Assembly (NCBI GenBank): GCA_041484525.1
Contig: JBGPHT010000090.1
Location: forward strand, 1-30,867
DNA: 30,867 nucleotides
Source: JBGPHT01 sp041484525
GTDB lineage: Bacteria > Acidobacteriota > Terriglobia > Bryobacterales > Bryobacteraceae
Reading direction: 5' to 3'
The number at the start of each line of letters is the position of its first letter. Position 1 is the first letter of the stretch. Under the pieces are notes generated by a model that did no database searches, had not been told where the DNA came from, and saw nothing but the letters and a program-made list of their open reading frames with translations. A program made the translations under genes and the position numbers. Positions 7,988 to 17,480 of the stretch are shown piece after piece.

Positions 7988-9006
7988 CTAGCCGTTTTCT
8001 GGACGCATGCCGGCGCCGGCCGACGGACGTGCGTCCCGTGTGGTTCATGCGGCAGGCCGGGCGGTATCTGAAACAGTACCGGCAAATTCGCGAGCGCCAC
8101 GGCATTCTGGAAATCTGCAAGCGCCCGGATCTGGCGGCCACGGTGACGCTACAACCCGTGGAACTGCTGGATGTAGACGCCGCCATCATTTTCGCCGACC
8201 TGCTGCTGCCCGTGGAGCCGATGGGGCTGAAGCTGCGCTACGAAAAGGGCGAGGGTCCCGTGATCGGGAACCCGGTGCGCACTACGGACGACGTCGACAG
8301 TCTTTCGACCGCCAACACCGACGAGCTGGGATATGTCGGCGAGGCCATCCAGCACGTGGTGCGGGCGCTGGCGGGAAAAGTGCCGGTGATCGGATTCGTC
8401 GGCGCGCCGTTCACCATGGCGAGCTACATGATCGAGGGCGGCGCGTCGCGCAATTTCATCCGCACCAAGAAGCTGATGTACAGCGACGAGACGCTGTGGC
8501 GGCGCCTGATGGGCAAGATCGTGGACGTGCTGGCGCCGTTCGCGCACCTCCAGGTGGCGGCGGGCGCGCGCGCCATCCAGGTGTTCGATAGCTGGGTTGG
8601 CGCGCTCGGCTCGGACGACTACGTGCGCTTCGCCGCGCCTTACTCGCGCGCGCTGATCGAGCGCATCCGCTCGACGGGTGTGCCGGTGATCCACTTCGGC
8701 ACCGGCGCTTCCGGCTTCTTCCGTGAGTTGCACGCCGCGGGCGGCGACGTGATGGGTGTGGACTGGCGCATCAACATCGACCAGGCGTGGATGGACATCA
8801 GCTACCGCTCGGCGATTCAGGGGAACCTGGACCCGGTGGCGCTCTTCGCGCCGCTGCATGAGTTGCGCACCAAGGTGCACGAAATGCTCAAGCGGACGGG
8901 CACGCGGCCCGGGCACATCTTCAATCTGGGTCACGGGATTCTGCCGGAGACGCCGGTGGAGAACGTGAAAGCCGTCGTCGAACTGGTCCGGGAATTCAAG
9001 CCGTGA
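7984..9006 (+). CDS. hemE: Uroporphyrinogen decarboxylase
   Basis: HemE decarboxylates uroporphyrinogen III to coproporphyrinogen III in the cytoplasm. The family signature RPVWFMRQAGRYL appears near the N-terminus. It is followed by the catalytic Asp in IIFADLLLP, then GFVGAPFTMASYMIEGG and the C-terminal NLGHGILPETP. The length of 340 residues is normal. I chose the ATG at 7984: it forms an ATGA overlap with the apbE stop and gives the family start MTSRFLDACRR. An ATG at 7969 would add five residues and has a slightly better ribosome site (GGA). The stop overlaps the hemH GTG (GTGA), so translation of hemE and hemH is probably coupled. Confidence 0.96.
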   Translation: MTSRFLDACRRRPTDVRPVWFMRQAGRYLKQYRQIRERHGILEICKRPDLAATVTLQPVELLDVDAAIIFADLLLPVEPMGLKLRYEKGEGPVIGNPVRTTDDVDSLSTANTDELGYVGEAIQHVVRALAGKVPVIGFVGAPFTMASYMIEGGASRNFIRTKKLMYSDETLWRRLMGKIVDVLAPFAHLQVAAGARAIQVFDSWVGALGSDDYVRFAAPYSRALIERIRSTGVPVIHFGTGASGFFRELHAAGGDVMGVDWRINIDQAWMDISYRSAIQGNLDPVALFAPLHELRTKVHEMLKRTGTRPGHIFNLGHGILPETPVENVKAVVELVREFKP

Positions 9007-9875
9007 AGCAGGGGGTCCTGCTGCTGGCGCATGGGGCGCCGGAGCGGGCCGAGGACGTCGAGAGCTACCTGGGTTTCGTGCGCGGCGGGCGCCCGGGCTC
9101 GCCCAAAATCCTGGAAGAAGTGAGGCGCCGGTATCAGGCCATCGGCGGGTCGTCGCCGCTGCTGCGGTGGACGCGGACGCAGGCCGAGGCGCTCGAGCGG
9201 CTGATGGGAATCCCGGTCTTCTTCGGGATGCGCAACTGGCATCCGTTCATCCGCGAGACCATGGACCGCGTGCGCGAAGCCGGCATCGAGCGCCTGGCCG
9301 CGGTCTGTCTGGCGCCGCAATATTCCGAGCTCAGCGTGGGTCTCTACATCAAGCGCACCGAAGAGGCGAAGCTCGCGGCGGGAGTAACCGCGGAGATCGC
9401 GTGGGCGAAGAGTTTCCACGAGGAGCCGCTGCTGATCGAGGCGTTCGCGGAGCGGCTGGAGCCTCTACTGAACGGACGCCAGCCGCTGTTCACTGCGCAC
9501 AGCCTGCCGGCGAAAGCGCTGGCCAACGGCGACCCGTACGATCGCGAGACGCGCGCCACCGCGCAGGCAGTGGCGAGTCGGCTCGGAATCCGTGCGTGGG
9601 ACTTTGCGTATCAAAGCCAGGGGATGACGGACGACGAGTGGCTCGGCCCTACCGTGGAATCGACTCTCGATCGCTATCGGGCCGCGGGCATAAAGGACGT
9701 AGTGCTGGACCCGATCGGGTTCGTCTGCGACCACGTGGAAGTTCTGTACGACATCGACGTGCAGTTCCGCGACTATACCGCCACGCGCGGCATGGAGCTG
9801 GTGCGGCCGGAGTCGTTGAACGATTCGGAGACGTTCACGCGCGCCCTGGCCGCGGTGGCGGGACGATGCTTGTGA
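9003..9875 (+). CDS. hemH: Ferrochelatase (HemH/CpfC)
   Basis: Inserts iron into protoporphyrin IX or coproporphyrin III. The 290 residues align well by eye with the Bacillus-type enzyme: LLLAHGAPERAEDVESYL, then RRRYQAIGGSSPL, AHSLPAK with catalytic His166, YQSQGMTDDEWLGP, and CDHVEVLYD with Glu246. It is slightly short (about 310 in Bacillus). At the place of the Bacillus Tyr13 axial iron ligand (AYGTP) the sequence has His10 (AHGAP). Whether the substrate is proto- or coproporphyrin cannot be told from this window, although the order hemE-hemH-hemY is the same as in B. subtilis. It starts at a GTG overlapping the hemE stop. Confidence 0.93.
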   Translation: MKQGVLLLAHGAPERAEDVESYLGFVRGGRPGSPKILEEVRRRYQAIGGSSPLLRWTRTQAEALERLMGIPVFFGMRNWHPFIRETMDRVREAGIERLAAVCLAPQYSELSVGLYIKRTEEAKLAAGVTAEIAWAKSFHEEPLLIEAFAERLEPLLNGRQPLFTAHSLPAKALANGDPYDRETRATAQAVASRLGIRAWDFAYQSQGMTDDEWLGPTVESTLDRYRAAGIKDVVLDPIGFVCDHVEVLYDIDVQFRDYTATRGMELVRPESLNDSETFTRALAAVAGRCL

Positions 9876-9891
9876 AGGGCCCCCGGCTCAC

Positions 9892-11259
9892 ATGCGTCCA
9901 GTAGTCATCATCGGCGGCGGCATCTCCGGCCTTTCGACCGCTTACTACCTTGCCAAAGGCGGCGCGCCTTCGCTCATTCTCGAATCCCGGCCGCGGTTCG
10001 GCGGTGTCATTCAAACGGAGCACGTCGAAGGCTGCATCATCGAAGCCGGACCCGACAGTTTTCTTTCAGCCAAGCCCGCGGCCATGGAGCTGATCCAGGA
10101 TCTCGGACTGGCCGACATGGTCATCGGGTCGAACGATCGTGAGCGCATCACGTACGTTCGCAAAGGCGGCAAGCTGGTGCCGCTGCCGGACGGCTTGATG
10201 CTGATGGTGCCGACGAAGATCCTGCCGCTCCTCACTACTGGCCTGTTGGGCTTGCGCACCAAGATCCGGATGGGGATGGAACTGTTGCGCAAGCCCCGGC
10301 CGACGGCGGCCGACCAATCGGTAGCGGAGTTCATCCAGGAACACTACGGGCGTGAGGCGGTGGACTATCTGGCCGAGCCGCTGCTTTCAGGAATCTACGG
10401 CGGCAGTCCGGAGGAGTTGAGCGTCGCGAGTGTCCTGCCGCGGTTCGTCGAGTTGGCGAACCAGTACGGCAGCTTGACTCGCGGTGTGCTGGCGATGCGC
10501 GCGAAGAGCAAAGCGAACGGTCCGACGCCGCCTCTGTTCCGCACTCTGCGGAACGGGCTGGGCGCGATGGTCGACTCCCTCGCGGCGGCAATTGCGGGCA
10601 AGTCGGAACGGCGCACCGGGCGCGCCGAGACCGTGGAACGCACTCCGACCGGGTTCCGCGTCCGCATGGACGGCGACTGGATCGAGACCGAGCGCCTGGT
10701 GGTGGCATGCGAAGCGCACAACGCGGCGCCGCTGCTCGGGACCGTGGACGCGCGGATCGGCGAGTTGCTGGCCGCGGTCCCGTACAGCTCGTCGATGACC
10801 GTGGCACTGGGATACAATGCAGCGGACCTCAGCCGCCCGCCGAGCGGCTTCGGGTTCCTGGTACCGAAGAACGAGCGCCGCCACCTGGTGGCCTGCACGT
10901 GGATAGGTAACAAGTTTTCGCACCGCGTGCCGCCGGACAAAGTAGTCGCCCGCTGCTTCATGGGCGGCCGCGACGCGGACGGCGTGCTCGCCCAATCGGA
11001 CGAAGATGCGATTGCGGCGGTAGCGGCGGACCTGCGCGACATCGCGGGCGTAACCGCGCAGCACCGGTTCGCGCGCGTGTTCCGCTGGCCGCACTCGATG
11101 GCGCAATACACCGTGGGACACGGCCGGCGCACGGGGGAGATCGAGGCACGGCTGCGCGCTATCCCGGGGCTGTACCTGGCGGGAAATGCGTACCAGGGCA
11201 TCGGGATTCCGGACTGCATCCGGATGGGGCGCGCGGCCGCCGAGCAGATCCTGCGATAA
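9892..11259 (+). CDS. hemY: HemY-type (copro)protoporphyrinogen oxidase
   Basis: FAD-dependent, oxygen-using oxidase that aromatises protoporphyrinogen IX or coproporphyrinogen III. The N-terminal dinucleotide-binding motif is VVIIGGGISGLSTAYYL (about 4-20), followed by an acidic residue (LE) after the second strand. The PPOX features are AGPDSFLSAKP, YLAEPLLSGIYGGSPEELS and the C-terminal FAD contact GNAYQGIGIPDCIRMGRAAA. At 455 residues it is full length. It begins 16 bases after hemH, so it is the last step of the same operon. After its stop there are 39 bases before the next gene, including an isolated TATAAT (11277-11282) without a good -35 box. Confidence 0.94.
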   Translation: MRPVVIIGGGISGLSTAYYLAKGGAPSLILESRPRFGGVIQTEHVEGCIIEAGPDSFLSAKPAAMELIQDLGLADMVIGSNDRERITYVRKGGKLVPLPDGLMLMVPTKILPLLTTGLLGLRTKIRMGMELLRKPRPTAADQSVAEFIQEHYGREAVDYLAEPLLSGIYGGSPEELSVASVLPRFVELANQYGSLTRGVLAMRAKSKANGPTPPLFRTLRNGLGAMVDSLAAAIAGKSERRTGRAETVERTPTGFRVRMDGDWIETERLVVACEAHNAAPLLGTVDARIGELLAAVPYSSSMTVALGYNAADLSRPPSGFGFLVPKNERRHLVACTWIGNKFSHRVPPDKVVARCFMGGRDADGVLAQSDEDAIAAVAADLRDIAGVTAQHRFARVFRWPHSMAQYTVGHGRRTGEIEARLRAIPGLYLAGNAYQGIGIPDCIRMGRAAAEQILR

Positions 11260-11298
11260 TTTCCGTTCGCAGGGAATATAATTGAGGATTCGAACATC

Positions 11299-12939
11299 AT
11301 GTCCTCCGAACTTCTGATCCAGTGCCCCGACGGTCAGATGAAGACGGTTCCTCTGACCGGCGAGAAGCTCGCCGTGGGCCGCTCGAGTGCGGCCGAGTTG
11401 TGTTTTCCGGAAGACGCCGGCCTGTCGCGCCAGCACTTCTCCTTTGAGACCGACGGCGACAACTGGACGGTGCAGGACCTCGGCAGCAAGAACGGCACCT
11501 TCGTCAACAACATTCCGCTGAAGGCAAAACTCATTCTCAAACCGGGCGACCGCATCACGGCGGGACACCTGGTGATTGTGTTTTCACCGGACGGTGCCGA
11601 TCCGAATTCGAACGTGGTGGTTTTCGAAGGCGGGGACACCAGCTCGCCGACCACCTCGACCGTGGTCACGAGTCTCGAAGGCGCGCTCTCCAATCAGACG
11701 CTGGCACTCGAGCAGCGCGGCGGGCCCAAGGCTTCCGCGCCCATGCAGGCGTTGATTCGCGCGGGTCAGGAGCTTGTGGAGAACCGGCCGCTTCCGGAAC
11801 TGTTCCCGGTGATTCTCGACCTGGCGGTGCAGGCGGTGAACGCGCAGCGCGGCGTGCTGCTGCTGCTCGACGGAGACTCGCTGGTGCCAAAGGCGCACAA
11901 GGGCGACGGCTTCCGCATCAGCACTGCCGTGCGCGACCGGGTGTTGAACGAGAAATCCTCCATCCTGGTGCGCGACGCGCAGCTCGACGACGCGTTCAAG
12001 GGCCGGATGAGCATCGTGGAGCAGAAGGTGCACACCATGATGGCGGTGCCGCTGCAGACCAAGGAGCGGATCATCGGGCTGATTTACGTGGATTCGCCAT
12101 TCATCCTGCGCGAGTTTACGAAGGACGATCTGAGCCTGCTGACCGTGATGGCCAACATCGCGGCGATCCGCATCGAGAATGAGCGCCTGGCGGAGATTGA
12201 AGAAGCCGACCGCATCATGCAGCGCGACCTTTCGCAGGCGGCCGATATCCAGCGGCGGATGCTGCCGGACAAGGCGCCGCAGATAAAGGGCACAGACCTT
12301 GCCGGCTTCAACGCGGCGTGCCGCACGGTGGGCGGCGATTACTACGATTTCTTCCCGTACCCGGATGGGCGCGTGGGCATGGCGCTGGGCGACGTTTCGG
12401 GCAAAGGCATGCCGGCCTCGCTCATGATGATGGGGCTGCAGGCGCGCGTCCAGGTGCTGGCGGAGGAGCCGAAGGACCTGGCGGCGTTCATGTCGCGACT
12501 CAACAAGGCGACGTGTCTGAAGTGCCCCAGCAACCGGTTCATCACGTTCTTCTTCTGCGTACTGGACGCGGCCACGGGCGAGTTGGCGTTTGCCAACGCC
12601 GGGCACAATCCGCCGATCGTGATGCGGGCCTCGGGCGAGGCCATCATGCTGGAAGGCGGCGGTCCGGTACTCGGAATTCTGCCGATCGCGCCATATCGCG
12701 AGGAGCGGGCCATGGTCGAAGTGGGCGACATGCTGGTGTTGTACAGCGACGGCGTGACCGAGGCGACTGATCCCGAGCAGGAGGAGTTCGGGGAAGCGCG
12801 CTTCATCGAAGTGTTGAAGCGTTACCGGAAAGAACCGGCCGAAGTAATCGTGGACGCGGTGACGAAGGCGCTCACGGACTTCGCCGCAGCGGCTCCGCAG
12901 GCGGACGATATTACGCTGGTCGTCGCCAAGAGAACCTGA
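11299..12939 (+). CDS. FHA-GAF-PP2C (SpoIIE-type) serine phosphatase
   Basis: A three-domain cytoplasmic signalling protein of 546 residues. The N-terminal FHA domain (about 1-100) keeps the phosphothreonine-reading residues G27-R28-S29, S43-R-x-H46 and N65-G66. A GAF domain follows (about 149-300). A PP2C/SpoIIE-type phosphatase occupies about 320-546, with all metal aspartates in place: GGDYYD (345-350), GDVSGKG (364-370), YSDGVTEA (482-489) and ADDITLVV (535-542). I infer it is an active phosphatase of the RsbU kind, controlled by a phosphoprotein partner and a GAF ligand. No anti-sigma or antagonist gene is visible beside it. GAGGA lies 10 bases before the ATG. It converges with the M28 peptidase gene, 12 bases apart. 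Confidence 0.93.
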   Translation: MSSELLIQCPDGQMKTVPLTGEKLAVGRSSAAELCFPEDAGLSRQHFSFETDGDNWTVQDLGSKNGTFVNNIPLKAKLILKPGDRITAGHLVIVFSPDGADPNSNVVVFEGGDTSSPTTSTVVTSLEGALSNQTLALEQRGGPKASAPMQALIRAGQELVENRPLPELFPVILDLAVQAVNAQRGVLLLLDGDSLVPKAHKGDGFRISTAVRDRVLNEKSSILVRDAQLDDAFKGRMSIVEQKVHTMMAVPLQTKERIIGLIYVDSPFILREFTKDDLSLLTVMANIAAIRIENERLAEIEEADRIMQRDLSQAADIQRRMLPDKAPQIKGTDLAGFNAACRTVGGDYYDFFPYPDGRVGMALGDVSGKGMPASLMMMGLQARVQVLAEEPKDLAAFMSRLNKATCLKCPSNRFITFFFCVLDAATGELAFANAGHNPPIVMRASGEAIMLEGGGPVLGILPIAPYREERAMVEVGDMLVLYSDGVTEATDPEQEEFGEARFIEVLKRYRKEPAEVIVDAVTKALTDFAAAAPQADDITLVVAKRT

Positions 12940-12951
12940 TCTGGTACTGCG

Positions 12952-15225
<2,274 letters not shown>

Positions 15226-15240
15226 GAGATAGGAACTATT

Positions 15241-15954
15241 TTACGCCACGCCGTATTGCCGGAACCACTGGAGCATCCGCCGCCAGCCATCCCCCGCTGC
15301 GGCCTGGTTGTAACTCGGCCGGTAGTCGGCGTGGAAGGCGTGGCCGGCCTCGGGGTAAACGACGATCTCGCAATTCTGGCGCGCCTGGAGAATGGCCTCG
15401 CGCATCCGCTCCACGGTCGCGATCGGAATGCCCTCGTCCTTGCCGCCGTAGAGTCCCAACACTGGACACTGGAACTGGCCGGCGAGATCGACCGGATGCC
15501 GCGGATGCAGCGGATCTGCGTCTCCCGCCAGGCGTCCGTACCACGCCACCGATGCTTTCAGCCGCGCGCTGTGGGCCGCGTACAGCCAGGTGATGCGCCC
15601 GCCCCAGCAGAAGCCGGTGATGCCGATGCGCGCCGGGTCTCCCACGCCGCTCGTGATCGCGTGATCGACAGCAGCATCGAGATCCGCCATCACCTGCTGA
15701 TCCGGCACCTTCGACACGATCTGCCGGATGATTTCGCGGTAGTCTTCGAACTTCGCGGGGTCGCCCTGGCGGAAGTACAGCTCGGGCGCGATGGCGTAAT
15801 AGCCGATGTCTGCCAGGCTGCGGCAGGTACGCTCGATATAGTCGTTGATGCCGAAGATTTCCTGCACTACCAGAACGATCGGAAACGGGCTTCCTGCCGA
15901 AGGCAGCGCCTGATACGCCGGAAGCTCGCCGATCCGAATGCGCCCTGTCTGCAT
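15241..15954 (-). CDS. Dienelactone hydrolase family protein
   Basis: An alpha/beta hydrolase of the dienelactone hydrolase (carboxymethylenebutenolidase) family, 237 residues. The triad is visible: nucleophile Cys116 in GFCWGGR, Asp173 in GGKDEGIP and His205 in AGHAFHADYRPSY. The strand ending in VVQEIFGIN is also typical. The true substrate is unknown; many family members act on esters or lactones other than dienelactone. The start ATG lies 4 bases after the stop of the carbonic-anhydrase-like gene. The GAGGAG directly abuts the ATG, so initiation probably depends on translational coupling. A longer frame is open upstream, but its extra residues are the shadow of the neighbouring gene. Confidence 0.9.
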   Translation of the reverse strand: MQTGRIRIGELPAYQALPSAGSPFPIVLVVQEIFGINDYIERTCRSLADIGYYAIAPELYFRQGDPAKFEDYREIIRQIVSKVPDQQVMADLDAAVDHAITSGVGDPARIGITGFCWGGRITWLYAAHSARLKASVAWYGRLAGDADPLHPRHPVDLAGQFQCPVLGLYGGKDEGIPIATVERMREAILQARQNCEIVVYPEAGHAFHADYRPSYNQAAAGDGWRRMLQWFRQYGVA

Positions 15955-15958
15955 CTCC

Positions 15959-16378
15959 TCAATTATTGCCGATCTCGTAGATGCCGTCGAAATCGGCGAA
16001 GTAGGTTTCCACCGACAACGCCGGCTCGGCCGCGCGGAGGACGTCAGCCGAGCGGAGGACGTCGGCGACGATGGTTTCCACCGGGGCGCCGATGTAAGCG
16101 CCACAGTCGTTGTGGGCGATCAGCAGGGCGCGCGGGGGACAGTGGAGTATGATCGACGTGCGAACCATGCGGAGGAGGAAATCCCGGTCGGAGTCGCAAA
16201 CCGGCTCGGCCAGCCATTTCCCGGAGCCGGGGATCCTCACGTTGTCATACGTAATGATTCCCCGGCGTTTGAGAAACTTGCGAATCGCCAGATCGAAGCG
16301 CGCATCGAAACAGGTGATCACGCACGCATCGGCTGCGTACACTGGCCGCGAGACATCGAAGTGGAACAGTTTGCGCAT
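15959..16378 (-). CDS. Small beta-carbonic-anhydrase-like protein
   Basis: A 139-residue protein with the zinc-site pattern of beta-carbonic anhydrases. It has Cys23-x-Asp25-x-Arg27 in ITCFDARFD and His89-x-x-Cys92 in AHNDCGAY, which supply the Cys/His/Cys ligands and the Asp-Arg dyad. A segment NVRIPGSGKWL takes the place of the usual 'RNAGN' region. It is shorter than the usual beta enzymes (roughly 170-220 residues) and the spacer between motifs is about 60 residues. Carbonic anhydrase activity is plausible but not certain; I call it by motif only. It lies between the PH-domain membrane protein (5 bases) and the dienelactone hydrolase (4 bases), so all three are one transcript. Confidence 0.7.
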   Translation of the reverse strand: MRKLFHFDVSRPVYAADACVITCFDARFDLAIRKFLKRRGIITYDNVRIPGSGKWLAEPVCDSDRDFLLRMVRTSIILHCPPRALLIAHNDCGAYIGAPVETIVADVLRSADVLRAAEPALSVETYFADFDGIYEIGNN

Positions 16379-16383
16379 GCATT

Positions 16384-16755
16384 TCAGACTGCCGCCAATA
16401 CCAAGCCCTGGCAGCGGCGCGTGAGATGCGGCGTGCGTGCCGAGAGGTCGGCGAAGAAGCCGCGCGGATTGGCCGTCGCGACCAGCAGCTCCGAAGCGAA
16501 AGCGTACTCGATCTTCACGCCGTTCGCCGTCATGGCCAGGCGGCTGATGGTCTCGTACGGGATCACGCGGCTGCCTAGCGCATCGCGGACCTTGAGGCCG
16601 CGCGCCGTGAGCTGGTACGTGCGCGGGTAGGCCGCCAGGAACAGGACCAGCAGCACCGGGCCCCCGATCCAGTAGTTGGCGCCGGCCAGCAGCACGGCGA
16701 TGGTGAGAAGGATCGCGATGATGGTGGTGCGGTCGATTCTCGATTCGTAGGTCAT
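16384..16755 (-). CDS. Membrane protein with bacterial PH-like domain
   Basis: A 123-residue protein. Two hydrophobic segments (about 10-27 and 29-44) are followed by a soluble beta-rich domain. The soluble part (YQLTARGLKVRDALGSRVIP, then YETISRL and ATANPRGFFADLSARTP) resembles the short bacterial PH domain of the YokE/SunI type (PF06713-like), where the last block reads like 'SPKDKEGFL'. Function unknown; such proteins sit at the inner membrane. A GGAGAG ribosome site is 8 bases upstream of the ATG. It follows pspA with a 56-base gap holding a strong GC hairpin. It may be a late gene of the stress operon or the first gene of the downstream group. Confidence 0.65.
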   Translation of the reverse strand: MTYESRIDRTTIIAILLTIAVLLAGANYWIGGPVLLVLFLAAYPRTYQLTARGLKVRDALGSRVIPYETISRLAMTANGVKIEYAFASELLVATANPRGFFADLSARTPHLTRRCQGLVLAAV

Positions 16756-16775
16756 GTGTCGGGCTCTCCAGAGTC

Positions 16776-16800
16776 GGGGCGGGTGTCGCGCGCCCGCCCC
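16776..16800 (-). other. Strong GC hairpin between pspA and the PH-domain gene
   Basis: GGGGCGGGTG (16776-16785) pairs with CGCCCGCCCC (16791-16800), with one G-T wobble and a 5-base loop. On the minus strand no T-run follows, so it is not a classic intrinsic terminator. It could be a processing or mRNA-stability element that sets different levels for pspA and the downstream genes. Confidence 0.5.
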
Positions 16801-16811
16801 ACAGACCGCTC

Positions 16812-17468
16812 CTATTTGCGCTTGGCTTTCAGGTCAGCCAGGAGGCGGTCGACTTCCTTCTCCTTTTCCATGGCGGCGAATTTGCCTTCCACATCATCGG
16901 AGAGCAGTTCGGAGGAGGCCTGCGCGGTGGCCTCGGTGTGGTGGACCTTGTTCTTCATGCGGTCGAAGGCGGCGGCGTTCGAGCCGTCGCCCATGGCGCG
17001 GCCGGCGTCGTTGGCTTTGGACATGGCGCGCGAGCGCCGGTGCTGCGCGATCAGCATGTCGCTCTTCGACTTCGCCTCCTCCAGTTTCTGCTGGAGTTTC
17101 AGCAGCGCGCTCTTCAGGTTTTCCACCTGCGTCTTCTGATCCTCCACCTGCTGGCGGAAACTCTCGGCGGTGTTCTTGTAGCTCATGGAGCGCTCGATGG
17201 CGTTGCGGGCCAGCGTGTCATCGCCCTTATCCACGGCCAGTTCGGCGCGCCGCTTCCACTGCCGCTCGGCCTCCTCATTCTCCTTCGCCTTCTTGTCCAG
17301 GACGTGCTGGTCGGCGATCGAAATCGCGACCTGGGTCTTGACCTGGAGGAGTTGGTTCTCCATGTCGAGGATGACCTGCTTGATCATCTTTTCCGGGTCT
17401 TCGGCCTTGTCGATGAGGTCGTTGAGGTTCGCCCGAACGAGCGTGGTGACTCTCTCTAATAGTGCCAT
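16812..17468 (-). CDS. pspA: PspA/IM30 family membrane-stress protein
   Basis: A 218-residue PspA/IM30/Vipp1 (bacterial ESCRT-III-like) protein that assembles on the inner membrane and protects it during envelope stress. It is almost wholly helical coiled coil. The family start LLERVTTLVRANLNDLIDKA is present, then EDPEKMIKQVILDMENQL and long heptad stretches, with a Lys-rich end. AAGGAGA lies 6 bases before the ATG, a strong ribosome site, suggesting high output. It is the fourth gene of the XRE-NfeD-flotillin-PspA run, 12 bases behind the flotillin gene. No PspF, PspB or PspC is visible, so control must differ from the E. coli psp system. Confidence 0.93.
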   Translation of the reverse strand: MALLERVTTLVRANLNDLIDKAEDPEKMIKQVILDMENQLLQVKTQVAISIADQHVLDKKAKENEEAERQWKRRAELAVDKGDDTLARNAIERSMSYKNTAESFRQQVEDQKTQVENLKSALLKLQQKLEEAKSKSDMLIAQHRRSRAMSKANDAGRAMGDGSNAAAFDRMKNKVHHTEATAQASSELLSDDVEGKFAAMEKEKEVDRLLADLKAKRK

Positions 17469-17480
17469 TTGAATTCTCCT

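Noticed and set aside
11277..11282. TATAAT before the FHA-GAF-PP2C gene as a promoter
   Set aside because: No acceptable -35 box 16-18 bases upstream; left as a note only.
16776..16800. GC hairpin as an intrinsic terminator after pspA
   Set aside because: Strong stem but no T-run on the 3' side of the minus-strand transcript; kept only as an unexplained hairpin.
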